Below are positions 17,053 through 25,417 of a stretch of DNA of 64,000 nucleotides, one piece after another (within the stretch, counting starts at the first letter, position 1; the number at the start of each line of letters is the position of its first letter). Origin of the DNA: a virus. Where the stretch lies: positions 26,062 to 90,061 of the IMG/VR virus record IMGVR_UViG_3300026571_000427; one strand, given 5' to 3'. A program made the position numbers and the translations under genes. The notes beneath the pieces were generated by a model. The model was not told the origin of the DNA, did no database searches, and worked only from the letters and a program-made list of their open reading frames with translations.

Positions 17053-18021
17053 ATGGATTTTGTTGATGTTAAATACATCAATTTGATTTCTTCCAGATTT
17101 CAAAAATTTAAAAAGGTAAAGCACAACCTTTATAATTTTCGTTGTCCTATTTGTGGAGATTCTCAAAAGAATAAGAATAAAGCAAGGGGATATTTGTATC
17201 AGGTAAAAAATAATACAAATTTTAAATGTCACAATTGCGGTCTCAATATATCCTTTAATAACTTTTTAAAACAAATTGATACTGCAATATACAAACAATA
17301 TACATTTGAAAAGTTTAAGGAAGGTCATACTGGAAAAAACTTTACTGTAGAAGAACCAGTATTTAAATTTGAGGCACCTAAGTTCAAACCAAAATTAAAT
17401 CTACCTAAAGCATCAGCAAATACTGACGCAAAGAGTTATTTGGAAAGTAGAAAATTAAATCCAGATAACTATTATTACGCCGAAAAATTTAAGGAGTGGA
17501 CTAACTCTCTTCACCAAACATTCGACAGCACAGATAAAGATGAACCAAGGATTATCATTCCTTTGTTCTATCAAAATAATCTAGTCGGGTTTCAGGGAAG
17601 AGCACTTGGTCCCAGCAAGGTAAAATACATTACAGTAATGCTTAACGATGACGCACCAAAAATCTATGGTCTCGATGAAGTCCAAAAAAGTGAAACTGTC
17701 TACATCACCGAAGGTCCATTCGACTCAACTTTCATTCGCAACTCGATTGCTCTTTGCGGAGCTGACGGTGATATTACTAAGTGGAATATTCGCGATTGTG
17801 TTTGGATATACGATAACGAACCACGTAATGCAGAAATCCACTCTAGAATCTCCAGAGTTATTAGTAGTGGACAAAAAGTTGTCATCTGGCCCTCAAGAAT
17901 AAAAGAAAAAGATATTAATGATATGGTTTTATCTGGACTAGATGTTCAGTCTGTGATAGAATCAAATACTTACTCTGGATTAGAAGCAAAACTTAAATTT
18001 ACTACCTGGAAGAAAATATGA
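17053..18021 (+). CDS. 61: DNA primase gp61
   Basis: 322 residues. The N-terminal zinc ribbon is seen as CPIC (C31, C34) and CHNC near 58-61. The Toprim-type catalytic core includes VYITEGPFDSTFIR and the acidic VWIYDNEP. It makes RNA primers with the gp41 helicase, which is encoded 9 kb upstream. It overlaps nrdA by 4 bases, so primase and ribonucleotide reductase form one operon. Confidence 0.93.
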   Translation: MDFVDVKYINLISSRFQKFKKVKHNLYNFRCPICGDSQKNKNKARGYLYQVKNNTNFKCHNCGLNISFNNFLKQIDTAIYKQYTFEKFKEGHTGKNFTVEEPVFKFEAPKFKPKLNLPKASANTDAKSYLESRKLNPDNYYYAEKFKEWTNSLHQTFDSTDKDEPRIIIPLFYQNNLVGFQGRALGPSKVKYITVMLNDDAPKIYGLDEVQKSETVYITEGPFDSTFIRNSIALCGADGDITKWNIRDCVWIYDNEPRNAEIHSRISRVISSGQKVVIWPSRIKEKDINDMVLSGLDVQSVIESNTYSGLEAKLKFTTWKKI

Positions 18022-20315
18022 GCAACGGTACAAAGGTTAAAAAGCGTGATGGTCGAATTGAGTCTCTTGACTTAGACAAGATGCATTTGATGGTCGAAGA
18101 GGCATGTAAGGGTCTTGCAGGTGTATCTGCGAGTCAAGTTGAAATGACTTCTGGCATTCAATTTTATGATGGTATTACTACGGGGGAGATTCAGGAAATT
18201 TTGATTCGCTCTGCTAGTGACTTGATTGATTTGGATCATCCAAATTATCAGTATGTTGCTGCTCGTCTTCTTTTGTTTGCTGTTCGTAAGCAACTTTATG
18301 GAAAGATGAAAGAACTCCCAACTCTAGAGCAACACATTTACCAATGTGTTAATCATGAAGTTTATGATAATGACATTTTCAATAAGTACTCGAAAGAAGA
18401 GATTGATAGGGCTGATTCATATATTGATCATGACCGCGACTATCTCTTCACTTATGCGGGTTTACGTCAAGTCGTTGATAAGTACCTTGTGCAAGATAGA
18501 AGCGGCGGTGGAGTATATGAAACTCCGCAGTTCATGTATATGATGATTGCTTTGACTATCTTTGCTGAGTATCCAAAAGAAACTAGAATGTCATATGTAA
18601 AGAGGTATTATGACGCAATCTCCAAACACAAAATCAACATCCCAACTCCCATCATGGCAGGAGTTAGAACGCCACTTCGACAATTTGCTAGTTGTGTTCT
18701 TGTTGATGTTGATGACACCCTCGATTCTATCTTTAGCAGTGATATGGCTATTGGTCGATACGTTGCACAGAGGGCGGGAATCGGCATCAACGCTGGTAGG
18801 ATCCGTGGCATCAACAGCAAAATCAGAGGGGGAGAAGTTCAACACACGGGTGTTGTACCATTTCTCAAGAAGTTTGAAGCAACTGTCAGATGTTGCACGC
18901 AGAATGGCATACGAGGTGGATCCGCGACAGTCCACTTCCCAATCTGGCACCAAGAAATAGAAGATATTTTAGTCCTTAAGAATAACAAGGGAACGGAAGA
19001 TAATCGTGTCCGCAAACTTGATTACTCCATTCAAATTAGCAAGTTGTTCTATGAAAGATTTATTCAAGACGGTGAGATCACGCTTTTCTCTCCACATGAT
19101 GTCCCTGGACTTTATGATAGCTTTGGACTCCCTGAGTTTGATTCTCTCTACGTACAATATGAAAAAGATCCGTCCATTGCGAAAAAAACTATTAAAGCAC
19201 AAGAACTCATCCTTAGCCTTCTTAAAGAACGCGCAGAGACGGGTCGAGTCTACATTATGAATATTGACCACTGCAATTCTCATTCTTCTTTTAAAGACAA
19301 AGTTAATATGAGTAATCTTTGTCAAGAGATTACTCTTCCAACAGACCCTCTTCAGCATATTGATGACAAGATGGGTGAGATTGCACTTTGCATTCTTTCT
19401 GCAATTAATGTTGGAAAGGTAAAGTCTGATGAAGAACTTGAAGAACTTTGTGACCTTTCTGTTCGCGGTTTGGATGAGTTGATTGATTATCAAAATTACC
19501 CCGTGGATGCGGCAGAAATCGCCACCAAGGCGCGTCGTTCTCTTGGTATAGGGTTTATAGGGTTAGCGCACTATTTGGCAAAACTTGGGTTTAATTATGA
19601 TTCCCAAGAAGCATGGGATGCAGTTCATGGTTTATCCGAATCATTCCAGTATTATCTTCTAAAAGCATCTAATCAACTTGCTAAAGAAAAAGGATATTGC
19701 GAATACTTTGGTCGCACTAAGTATGCTGATGGAATTCTTCCAATTGATACTTACAAAAAAGATGTAGATGAAATTTCTTCTGTTCAACTTCAGCATGATT
19801 GGGAAACTCTTAGAGCATCCATCTTGGAACACGGTCTCAGGCACTCAACACTGTCCGCACAAATGCCTTCGGAGAGCAGTTCCGTTGTGTCAAATGCAAC
19901 CAATGGAATTGAACCTCCTCGCGGATTCTTGTCCGTTAAGAAAAGTAAAAAGGGACCACTCAAACAGATTGTTCCACAGTATCATACCCTCAAGAATGCG
20001 TATACGCTTCTTTGGGATATGCCTAGTAACCGTGGTTATATTAATATTGTTGCTGTGATGCAAAAATTCTTTGACCAAGCAATCTCAGGCAACTGGTCCT
20101 ATAACCCGGAGAATTATACGGATAATGAAGTCCCAGTGTCCGTGATGGCACAAGACTTTTTGACTACATACAAGTACGGGTGGAAGACTTCTTACTACCA
20201 AAACACTTATGATATTAAAACTGATGAGGTAGTAGAAGAGAAACCCAATCTTCAAGATTTGTTAAGTGAGTTAAGTTCAGTAGAGGAGGGAGAGTGTGAA
20301 TCCTGTGCAGTTTAA
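18018..20315 (+). CDS. nrdA: Ribonucleotide reductase alpha subunit
   Basis: 765 residues of class Ia NrdA. An ATP-cone region lies at about 5-95. The radical-site core includes FASCVLVDVDDTLDSI, RAGIGINAGRIRG, IMNIDHCNSHS and MPSESSSVVSNATNGIEPPR. The C-terminal redox pair CESC is present (GECESCAV). It reduces ribonucleoside diphosphates for phage DNA synthesis, taking nucleotides from host RNA and DNA turnover. The C-terminus overlaps nrdB by 20 bases. Confidence 0.97.
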   Translation: MSNGTKVKKRDGRIESLDLDKMHLMVEEACKGLAGVSASQVEMTSGIQFYDGITTGEIQEILIRSASDLIDLDHPNYQYVAARLLLFAVRKQLYGKMKELPTLEQHIYQCVNHEVYDNDIFNKYSKEEIDRADSYIDHDRDYLFTYAGLRQVVDKYLVQDRSGGGVYETPQFMYMMIALTIFAEYPKETRMSYVKRYYDAISKHKINIPTPIMAGVRTPLRQFASCVLVDVDDTLDSIFSSDMAIGRYVAQRAGIGINAGRIRGINSKIRGGEVQHTGVVPFLKKFEATVRCCTQNGIRGGSATVHFPIWHQEIEDILVLKNNKGTEDNRVRKLDYSIQISKLFYERFIQDGEITLFSPHDVPGLYDSFGLPEFDSLYVQYEKDPSIAKKTIKAQELILSLLKERAETGRVYIMNIDHCNSHSSFKDKVNMSNLCQEITLPTDPLQHIDDKMGEIALCILSAINVGKVKSDEELEELCDLSVRGLDELIDYQNYPVDAAEIATKARRSLGIGFIGLAHYLAKLGFNYDSQEAWDAVHGLSESFQYYLLKASNQLAKEKGYCEYFGRTKYADGILPIDTYKKDVDEISSVQLQHDWETLRASILEHGLRHSTLSAQMPSESSSVVSNATNGIEPPRGFLSVKKSKKGPLKQIVPQYHTLKNAYTLLWDMPSNRGYINIVAVMQKFFDQAISGNWSYNPENYTDNEVPVSVMAQDFLTTYKYGWKTSYYQNTYDIKTDEVVEEKPNLQDLLSELSSVEEGECESCAV

Positions 20316-21486
20316 AATTTCTTCAACAGAAGAACCTCAAACAAATATTAAAGGAATGACTGTTTTTAATACTGAAAAAGTTGACACCAAAAAACAACCA
20401 ATGTTTTTTGGTAAACCACTTGGGGTTCAAAGATACGATTCATACAAATATCCTATTTTTGATAAACTAACCACTCAGCAACTTGGATACTTCTGGAGAC
20501 CCGAAGAGGTGTCTCTCCAGAAGGATCGTGGAGATTATCAAACACTTCGCCCTGAACAGAAGCACATTTATACTTCTAACCTGAAGTATCAGATTATGCT
20601 TGATTCTGTTCAGGGTCGTGGTCCTGGTATGGCATTCATTCCATACTGCTCACTCCCTGAGTTAGAAGCATGTATGGAAGTGTGGGGATTTATGGAGATG
20701 ATCCATAGTCGCTCATACACTTACATTATCAAGAACGTATATTCAGACCCATCTGAGGTGTTTGATACTATTATTGGTGATGAGCGTATTCTGGAACGTG
20801 CTAAGAGCGTCACAGAGTCTTATGATGACTTTATTCAATCTGCACAGAATTATGGTACTTCCGAAACTTGGAAGCAACAACTTGAAGGAGTCACATACGC
20901 AAGGGAAAATCTCAATGATGTCAAACGAAAACTGTACAGAGCAGTCGCAAACGTTAATATTCTTGAAGGTATTCGCTTCTACGTTAGTTTTGCTTGTAGT
21001 TTCGCCTTTGGTGAACTTAAGCTTATGGAAGGATCTGCTAAAATCATCTCTCTTATCGCAAGAGATGAAAACCAACACTTAGCACTTACTCAGAACATTC
21101 TGAATAAGTGGAGAGAAGGTGATGATCCAGAAATGCAAAAGATTATGAAAGAAGAAGAGGAATGGACTTATAAGATGTTTGATCGTGCTGTAAACGAAGA
21201 GAAGAAATGGGCAGATTATCTGTTCAAAGATGGCAGCATGATTGGATTAAACGACAAACTTCTTCAACAATATGTTGAATGGGTAGCAAATAGAAGACTT
21301 AAAGCAATTGGACTAAAACCCCAATACGATATTTCAGCAAACAATAATCCACTTCCTTGGACACAGCACTGGATTTCCTCTAAAGGTCTCCAGGTTGCTC
21401 CCCAGGAAACGGAAGTCGAGAGTTATGTAGTCGGCGGAATCAAACAAGATGTTACCAAAAATACTTTCGCAGGATTCCAATTATGA
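20296..21486 (+). CDS. nrdB: Ribonucleotide reductase beta subunit
   Basis: 396 residues from a GTG start with ribosome site GAGGAGGGA just upstream. Diiron ligands are visible: LEACMEVWGFMEMIHSRSY (E and E-x-x-H) and ARDENQHLALT (E-x-x-H). Y-containing helices fit a class Ia radical protein. It assembles with NrdA. The translation start lies in the 3' end of nrdA. Confidence 0.97.
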   Translation: MNPVQFKISSTEEPQTNIKGMTVFNTEKVDTKKQPMFFGKPLGVQRYDSYKYPIFDKLTTQQLGYFWRPEEVSLQKDRGDYQTLRPEQKHIYTSNLKYQIMLDSVQGRGPGMAFIPYCSLPELEACMEVWGFMEMIHSRSYTYIIKNVYSDPSEVFDTIIGDERILERAKSVTESYDDFIQSAQNYGTSETWKQQLEGVTYARENLNDVKRKLYRAVANVNILEGIRFYVSFACSFAFGELKLMEGSAKIISLIARDENQHLALTQNILNKWREGDDPEMQKIMKEEEEWTYKMFDRAVNEEKKWADYLFKDGSMIGLNDKLLQQYVEWVANRRLKAIGLKPQYDISANNNPLPWTQHWISSKGLQVAPQETEVESYVVGGIKQDVTKNTFAGFQL

Positions 21487-21598
21487 TGAATGGTGTGAAC
21501 AGGAAATTCTGAACGCATACAAAGAAGCAGCAGAATGTGATGAGTTTATGTTTGGAGATTATGACTTTTGCAAAGAATGGTTAGGTGAGAATACTTAA
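21449..21598 (+). CDS. Small acidic protein overlapping nrdB
   Basis: 49 residues (starts MLPKILSQDSNYDEWCEQ, ends CKEWLGENT), beginning in another frame 38 bases before the nrdB stop and ending just before the terminator. It has three cysteines. The tight fit between nrdB and terminator supports a real gene; a GGCGGA about 10 bases before the ATG may be its ribosome site. Function unknown. Confidence 0.5.
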   Translation: MLPKILSQDSNYDEWCEQEILNAYKEAAECDEFMFGDYDFCKEWLGENT

Positions 21599-21611
21599 TC
21601 TCATATAGATA

Positions 21612-21636
21612 GGGGAAGTTATCCTTCCCCTTTTTT
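21612..21636 (+). terminator. Terminator after nrdB unit
   Basis: GGGGAAG (21612-21618), loop TTATC, CTTCCCC (21624-21630), then six T running into the next ATG. Confidence 0.88.
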
Positions 21637-21798
21637 ATGTCTAAAAATCAACTGACTAAAGATGAAATTAAAGTTCGTGTTTTGAAATTAAAAGACAATC
21701 TTTATAAAGATCATATTAGACCCGAAATGGATATGAAAGGACTTGCTCATAAATATCTGAACGAAGTTCTTGATATTATTGATGAGTACAGATATTGA
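21637..21798 (+). CDS. Small helical protein, unknown
   Basis: 53 residues (MSKNQLTKDEIKVRVLKLKD and on, ending DIIDEYRY), starting immediately after the T-run of the terminator, with no room for a normal ribosome site unless part of the hairpin serves. It overlaps the next gene by 17 bases. Basic/acidic helical pattern; function unknown. Confidence 0.6.
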   Translation: MSKNQLTKDEIKVRVLKLKDNLYKDHIRPEMDMKGLAHKYLNEVLDIIDEYRY

Positions 21799-22225
21799 CT
21801 ATGAGAATCCTTGGACCTACAATGGAAAAGAATTTGGTTCGAGTGATATTCAGGATTATTTTGGTTTCGTATATCATATTCATTGCAACAAAACTAATCG
21901 TGACTATATTGGTCGAAAATATTTCTGGAGCTTCCGCACACCGAGAGGAAAATCTAGAAAGGTTAAGGCAGAATCTGATTGGAAAAAATACTATGGTTCA
22001 TGTCCAGAACTCAAAGAAGATATAGAGAAATATGGTAGGGAGAATTTTACGCGCACTATTTTATCATTACATAAAACAAAGGGCAAAACAAACTTTGAAG
22101 AAACAAGGCAACTCTTCTTCAACAATGTTCTCACAGAATCCCTTGACAGTGGAGTGCCCAGATACTACAATAGCAACATCCTCAACAGGTACTTCCGAAA
22201 GGACTATTATGAACGCAACGACTGA
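21782..22225 (+). CDS. SegE-like GIY-YIG family nuclease
   Basis: 147 residues from the ATG at 21782. FGFVYHIHCNKTNRDYIGRK is a GIY-YIG-type core with the arginine/lysine region WKKYYGSCPELKEDIEKYG and NFTRTIL behind it, similar to the SegE branch. Unlike the other endonucleases of the window it has no late promoter of its own and is embedded in a chain of overlapping small genes, as is usual for this cyanophage gene behind nrdB. It may be resident rather than mobile. Confidence 0.78.
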   Translation: MSTDIDYENPWTYNGKEFGSSDIQDYFGFVYHIHCNKTNRDYIGRKYFWSFRTPRGKSRKVKAESDWKKYYGSCPELKEDIEKYGRENFTRTILSLHKTKGKTNFEETRQLFFNNVLTESLDSGVPRYYNSNILNRYFRKDYYERND

Positions 22226-22385
22226 AGATATTGTTGCTCATGTTAGGTCATGGTCTCTTGACCGTGCCGCTGATATGAGCATTCCTAAAGAGGATGCACG
22301 CGCAATTCTTGCTGAGTTTTATGAGTGGATTGAACCGGAAGATGATGAACTTGAGATTGTCTCTCTAGAACCTGAAGATTACTAA
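22209..22385 (+). CDS. Small acidic protein, unknown
   Basis: 58 residues (MNATTEDIVAHVRSWSLDRA and on, acidic tail EPEDDELEIVSLEPEDY). Ribosome site AAAGGA 6 bases before the ATG; it overlaps the nuclease gene by 17 bases. Function unknown. Confidence 0.7.
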   Translation: MNATTEDIVAHVRSWSLDRAADMSIPKEDARAILAEFYEWIEPEDDELEIVSLEPEDY

Positions 22386-22415
22386 ATAAACTTTTAATAA
22401 AATTTGAGAAAAAAA

Positions 22416-22598
22416 ATGACAGAACAGCAGCAACATCTACAACAACTTTTAGAACAAAGAGTTAAACTTGAATCAGAAATTAATCAAAACAGAGAACTTT
22501 TTTGGAAAGTTCAAGGAGCTATTGAGTATCTAACACAAATTGGAGTTACTTTGCCAGAGCCAGAATCCAAAGAAACTTCTGAAGAAGTGGAATCTTGA
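22416..22598 (+). CDS. Small coiled-coil protein
   Basis: 60 residues from the ATG at 22416 (a TTG at 22404 is less likely). Almost entirely coiled coil (QQHLQQLLEQRVKLESEINQ) with an acidic tail. Its 3' end carries the -35 box of the next promoter. It resembles small cyanophage tail or chaperone-like coiled coils; function unknown. Confidence 0.7.
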   Translation: MTEQQQHLQQLLEQRVKLESEINQNRELFWKVQGAIEYLTQIGVTLPEPESKETSEEVES

Positions 22599-22623
22599 CA
22601 GATTCTAAATAAAAACTTATAAT
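22595..22623 (+). promoter_or_regulatory. Consensus sigma70 promoter
   Basis: TTGACA (22595-22600), 17-base spacer, TATAAT (22618-22623): a perfect consensus. The start site near 22630 coincides with the first bases of a terminator hairpin, so new RNAs begin with that stem. Confidence 0.85.
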
Positions 22624-22631
22624 GTTTATAA

Positions 22632-22653
22632 CCCACCATAAGGTGGGTTTTCT
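22632..22653 (+). terminator. Terminator at the start of the new transcript
   Basis: CCCACC (22632-22637), ATAA, GGTGGG (22642-22647), then TTTTCTT. It would stop read-through from upstream. Confidence 0.8.
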
Positions 22654-22682
22654 TGTAATGAGACTTTGAGTGACAATTAGAG

Positions 22683-22730
22683 CCGTGGAAAGTGCCCTTT
22701 GAGAAAAGGGTGTACCCCCTTTCTATACGG
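22683..22730 (+). ncRNA. Structured leader RNA of the lysozyme gene
   Basis: Outer stem CCGT (22683-22686)/ACGG (22727-22730) and GAAAG (22688-22692)/CTTTC (22719-22723) encloses hairpin CCCTTT (22695-22700)-GAGA-AAAGGG (22705-22710). The AAAGGG can instead pair with CCCTTT at 22717-22722, so two exclusive forms exist. It ends 22 bases before the ATG at 22753. No known family is recognised. Confidence 0.55.
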
Positions 22731-22752
22731 ATGTAGAGTTCAATTAATTTTA

Positions 22753-23406
22753 ATGCTAAACTTCTTTACTGTAGCCGTTCCTCTTTTAGCAATGGTTACA
22801 ACCAATACGGCATCACTGCCTTTCTCTAGTTATAAACTGCAAGGTCCTCCTCCCCCAGTGGATGAAAAACCTTATTCTATTATTAAAGAGTTTGAACCCG
22901 AGAAGACAGCAATCCTAGAGGTTGCACCACCAAAGCCAAAAGAGAAAAGACTAATTTGTAAAGGGTGTAATGAACATGAGAATGCTACCCTGGCATTTTT
23001 CCAGGATCGTGGTATTAGAGACAGAAACGCCCTTGCTACCATCATGGGCAATATTAGACAGGAATCAACATTCGTGCCTAACATTTGTGAAGGTGGTAGT
23101 AGAACCTCATACTATAATTGTGGAAGAGGTTATGGTTTGATACAATTTACTTCTGCTTCTCGTTATTATGGACTGGGTGCTTTTGCTAAAAAAATAGGAG
23201 GTAATCCTTCTACTGCTGATACTCAACTTCGGTATATTACTACTGAACCACAATGGAAGAGTATTGAAAACAGAATGAAAGTTTCTGGAAAATCTATTGA
23301 TAGGTATATGAATTATGCCTACGAATGGATTGGATGGGGACACCATGGAGCAAGAACACAATATGCTTATGACTATGCTAAACGATTGGTTCTTGCTGAT
23401 GTCTAA
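22753..23406 (+). CDS. Secreted/tail-type lysozyme (Phage_lysozyme2-like)
   Basis: 217 residues from the ATG at 22753. A hydrophobic N-terminus (MLNFFTVAVPLLAMVTTNTA) looks like a signal or anchor, followed by a P-rich linker to about residue 70. The catalytic domain (75-217) has NALATIMGNIRQESTFVPNI with a likely catalytic E, and GYGLIQFTSASRYYGLGAFA, typical of phage tail lysozymes that cut peptidoglycan. Three or more cysteines (CKGC, C, C) may form disulfides. It is expressed from its own promoter and structured leader. Confidence 0.85.
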   Translation: MLNFFTVAVPLLAMVTTNTASLPFSSYKLQGPPPPVDEKPYSIIKEFEPEKTAILEVAPPKPKEKRLICKGCNEHENATLAFFQDRGIRDRNALATIMGNIRQESTFVPNICEGGSRTSYYNCGRGYGLIQFTSASRYYGLGAFAKKIGGNPSTADTQLRYITTEPQWKSIENRMKVSGKSIDRYMNYAYEWIGWGHHGARTQYAYDYAKRLVLADV

Positions 23407-23446
23407 ATAACTTTACCTGACTTGCTGACACTTTTCAGGTGGGATT

Positions 23447-23470
23447 GGAGTGCTTCGGCACTCCTTTCTT
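23447..23470 (+). terminator. Terminator with TTCG tetraloop
   Basis: GGAGTGC (23447-23453), TTCG, GCACTCC (23458-23464), then TTTCTT. Confidence 0.9.
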
Positions 23471-23471
23471 G

Positions 23472-23479
23472 TATAAATA
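23472..23479 (+). promoter_or_regulatory. Late promoter TATAAATA of the endonuclease
   Basis: A perfect octamer 24 bases before the ATG at 23504, inside the inverted repeat. Confidence 0.78.
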
Positions 23480-23503
23480 GTAATGTCAGCAAGTTAGAGT
23501 AGT

Positions 23504-24163
23504 ATGAAACACTTTTATGTGTATTATTCCTATGAGGAATATGGAAGAGGTTATATTGGAAAAAGAGAATGTAAATGTCTTCCAGAAGAAGATGTAAGTT
23601 ATTTTGGAAGTTTCAAAGATAAAACTTTCAATCCAACTCAAAAAATAATATTAGAAACTTTTGGGAGTGTTGAAGAAGCACTTGAAGCAGAATGTGCTCT
23701 CCACGATTTTTATGAAGTAGATAAAAATCCACACTTTGCTAATAGGGCAAAACAAACTTCTACTGGATTTTATTGTAATAAAGGTGCTGGTGAAGAAGCA
23801 AACAAGAAAAGAAGTGAGTTGATGAAAACAGAATACAATCCTATGAGTAATCCAAAACTCAAAGAGAAAGCAAGAAAAAACTTGATTAGAACTTTGAGTA
23901 ATCCAGAAATGAGAAAACTAAAAAGTAGAGTTGGAAAGAAAGCACACAATCGTCCAGAAGTAGTTGAGAACCATAGACAGGCAGCACTCAAATCTCATCA
24001 AAATCCAGAAACAAAAAGAAAACATATTGAGGCAAAACTTGGTGAGAAAAATCCTTGTTATGGTAAAAAGTGGATTACAAATGGAAATGAAAACAAATAC
24101 ATAAACTCTATTGATGAAGTTCCAAGTGGTTTTTGGTATGGTAGAGTTTTCATAAATACCTAA
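23504..24163 (+). CDS. GIY-YIG homing endonuclease
   Basis: 219 residues. N-terminal FYVYYSYEEYGRGYIGKREC is the GIY-YIG core; YFGSFKDK and LEAECALHDFY hold the further conserved residues of the family. The middle and C-terminal parts have modular basic repeats (NPMSNPKLKEKARKNLIRTL, NPEMRKLKSRVGKKAHNRP), typical of NUMOD-type DNA-binding tails, and a final KKWITNGNENKYINS segment. A free-standing mobile nuclease between the lysozyme and a late gene. Confidence 0.92.
   Translation: MKHFYVYYSYEEYGRGYIGKRECKCLPEEDVSYFGSFKDKTFNPTQKIILETFGSVEEALEAECALHDFYEVDKNPHFANRAKQTSTGFYCNKGAGEEANKKRSELMKTEYNPMSNPKLKEKARKNLIRTLSNPEMRKLKSRVGKKAHNRPEVVENHRQAALKSHQNPETKRKHIEAKLGEKNPCYGKKWITNGNENKYINSIDEVPSGFWYGRVFINT
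24151..24158 (+). promoter_or_regulatory. Late promoter (CATAAATA) inside the endonuclease end
   Basis: Overlaps the last codons of the nuclease; followed by CCTAAAAAGTACTTATAAAG and the ATG at 24179, the recurrent late leader. Confidence 0.65.
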
Positions 24164-24178
24164 AAAGTACTTATAAAG

Positions 24179-25381
24179 ATGCAGTTTCAAGAAGAAATCC
24201 TTGATGAAAGGACTTTGATGGTAGGGAAAAAAGTTAGACCTTCCGGAACTATGAATATGCGTGGATCAGAAGGTGCCGCGAGAAAAGATGTTTCTCGTGC
24301 GGGGTTTAGGAAAAAAGGTCCCATTCAAGATCCAAAAGTAGAAAAGAGTGGAAAAGATGTTCCTGTTTGGGTAAGAACTCATAAGTCTCCTGGAGATTAT
24401 GCTGCTCATACTGCAAGAAAGCAACATAGAGAGGGTGATAAGCCACAGAGTAAAGAATTAAAAAAACAGTTTGGTAAAACTGGTGCTAAGAAAGATTCTC
24501 CAGTTCATGATATCACTGTTGGTTCTCCAAAATCTAAAGTAAAAGATCCCGGACAAAGAGCAAGACAATTTGTTGGTGCTCTCAAAGGCGTAAAAGATAC
24601 TATGAAGTCAAAGAAAGGAGTTGCTACAAATACTCCTACTGCTATTGATTCTGCTAAGTCTAAGGGTAAAAAGAGTAGAAGTGGTGAGGAAGGTGCAGAA
24701 CAAAGAGGTAGAATTTATAAGAAACTAGGAATGGGAGAAAGAAATCCCAAGACTGGTGTTCAGATGGCGAAGTTGAGTGATTCCTTTAATGGAAAAACTT
24801 TTAGTGAGTTTATATATGAGTGTTATATTATTTTAGAAGCAAGAAAATATACTAGAATCCGTTCTAGAGAAGATGCTGAGAAAATTCGACAATCACAAGA
24901 AAATCCAAATGCTTATAGATTAAAAAATAGACAAACTGCAGAAACTCCATATTGGGGACTAGAATCCAAAGAAAAAAGAAAAGACCAAGATGAAAGGAGA
25001 AAAGAAAATCTAAAAGCGATTAGTCATAAAGAGTTGGAAGATCATTGTAAAAGAAATTTGCATCCGGGTGATTGTAAAAAAAATGCGAATAGAGCATTAA
25101 GAATTGAAAGGGGAAGGAAAAAGTCTCAAAGAGATGAGGCAAAAAGTAAGTCTCAGGAAACAGGGCAAAAGCATGATGTAGATCATATTCAAGCACAACC
25201 AAATAGAAGAAGTGAAACAACAAAATCAAGATTTCAAGCAATTCATCCGGGTGATTCTTCTGATAATAGGAGAGTAATTCCAAGTAGAGAAAATCGTGAA
25301 AAAAATTCTAGTAATACTGAAAAATCAACGACTAGATCTGGTGCTCTTATGAGAGCCCTTCAAAGAGCTAGACAAAAATAA
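24179..25381 (+). CDS. Basic late protein with HNH-like C-terminal domain
   Basis: 400 residues. The first 240 are basic, low-complexity and resemble cyanophage virion proteins (GEEGAEQRGRIYKKLGMGERN, FSEFIYECYIILEARKY). From about 240 the sequence changes: a charged helical linker, then KHDVDHIQAQPN and HPGDSSDNRRVIPSRENREK. D-H-I...N-x-x-x-x-x...N-R-E-K is the order of an HNH finger. This suggests a nuclease domain carried on, or packaged with, the particle. Late promoter and leader are as at 9033. HNH activity is inferred from the motif only. Confidence 0.7.
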   Translation: MQFQEEILDERTLMVGKKVRPSGTMNMRGSEGAARKDVSRAGFRKKGPIQDPKVEKSGKDVPVWVRTHKSPGDYAAHTARKQHREGDKPQSKELKKQFGKTGAKKDSPVHDITVGSPKSKVKDPGQRARQFVGALKGVKDTMKSKKGVATNTPTAIDSAKSKGKKSRSGEEGAEQRGRIYKKLGMGERNPKTGVQMAKLSDSFNGKTFSEFIYECYIILEARKYTRIRSREDAEKIRQSQENPNAYRLKNRQTAETPYWGLESKEKRKDQDERRKENLKAISHKELEDHCKRNLHPGDCKKNANRALRIERGRKKSQRDEAKSKSQETGQKHDVDHIQAQPNRRSETTKSRFQAIHPGDSSDNRRVIPSRENREKNSSNTEKSTTRSGALMRALQRARQK

Positions 25382-25387
25382 TAAATA

Positions 25388-25417
25388 GAGGAGAGCGGTT
25401 GCTACTCCTCTTTTTTT
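25388..25417 (+). terminator. Terminator
   Basis: GAGGAG (25388-25393) pairs with CTCCTC (25405-25410), with an inner AGC/GCT, followed by seven T that touch the next ATG. Confidence 0.85.

Larger units (their letters stand above)
23420..23494 (+). promoter_or_regulatory. Inverted repeat enclosing terminator and late promoter of the second GIY-YIG gene
   Basis: ACTTGCTGACA (23420-23430) and TGTCAGCAAGT (23484-23494) are perfect 11-base complements. A terminator (23447-23470) and the late promoter (23472-23479) lie between them, and the right arm starts at the expected late start site, 9 bases before the ATG. Same design as at 1643-1720 with unrelated sequence. A competing ACCTGA/TCAGGT hairpin (23415-23440) overlaps the left arm. 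Confidence 0.7.
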
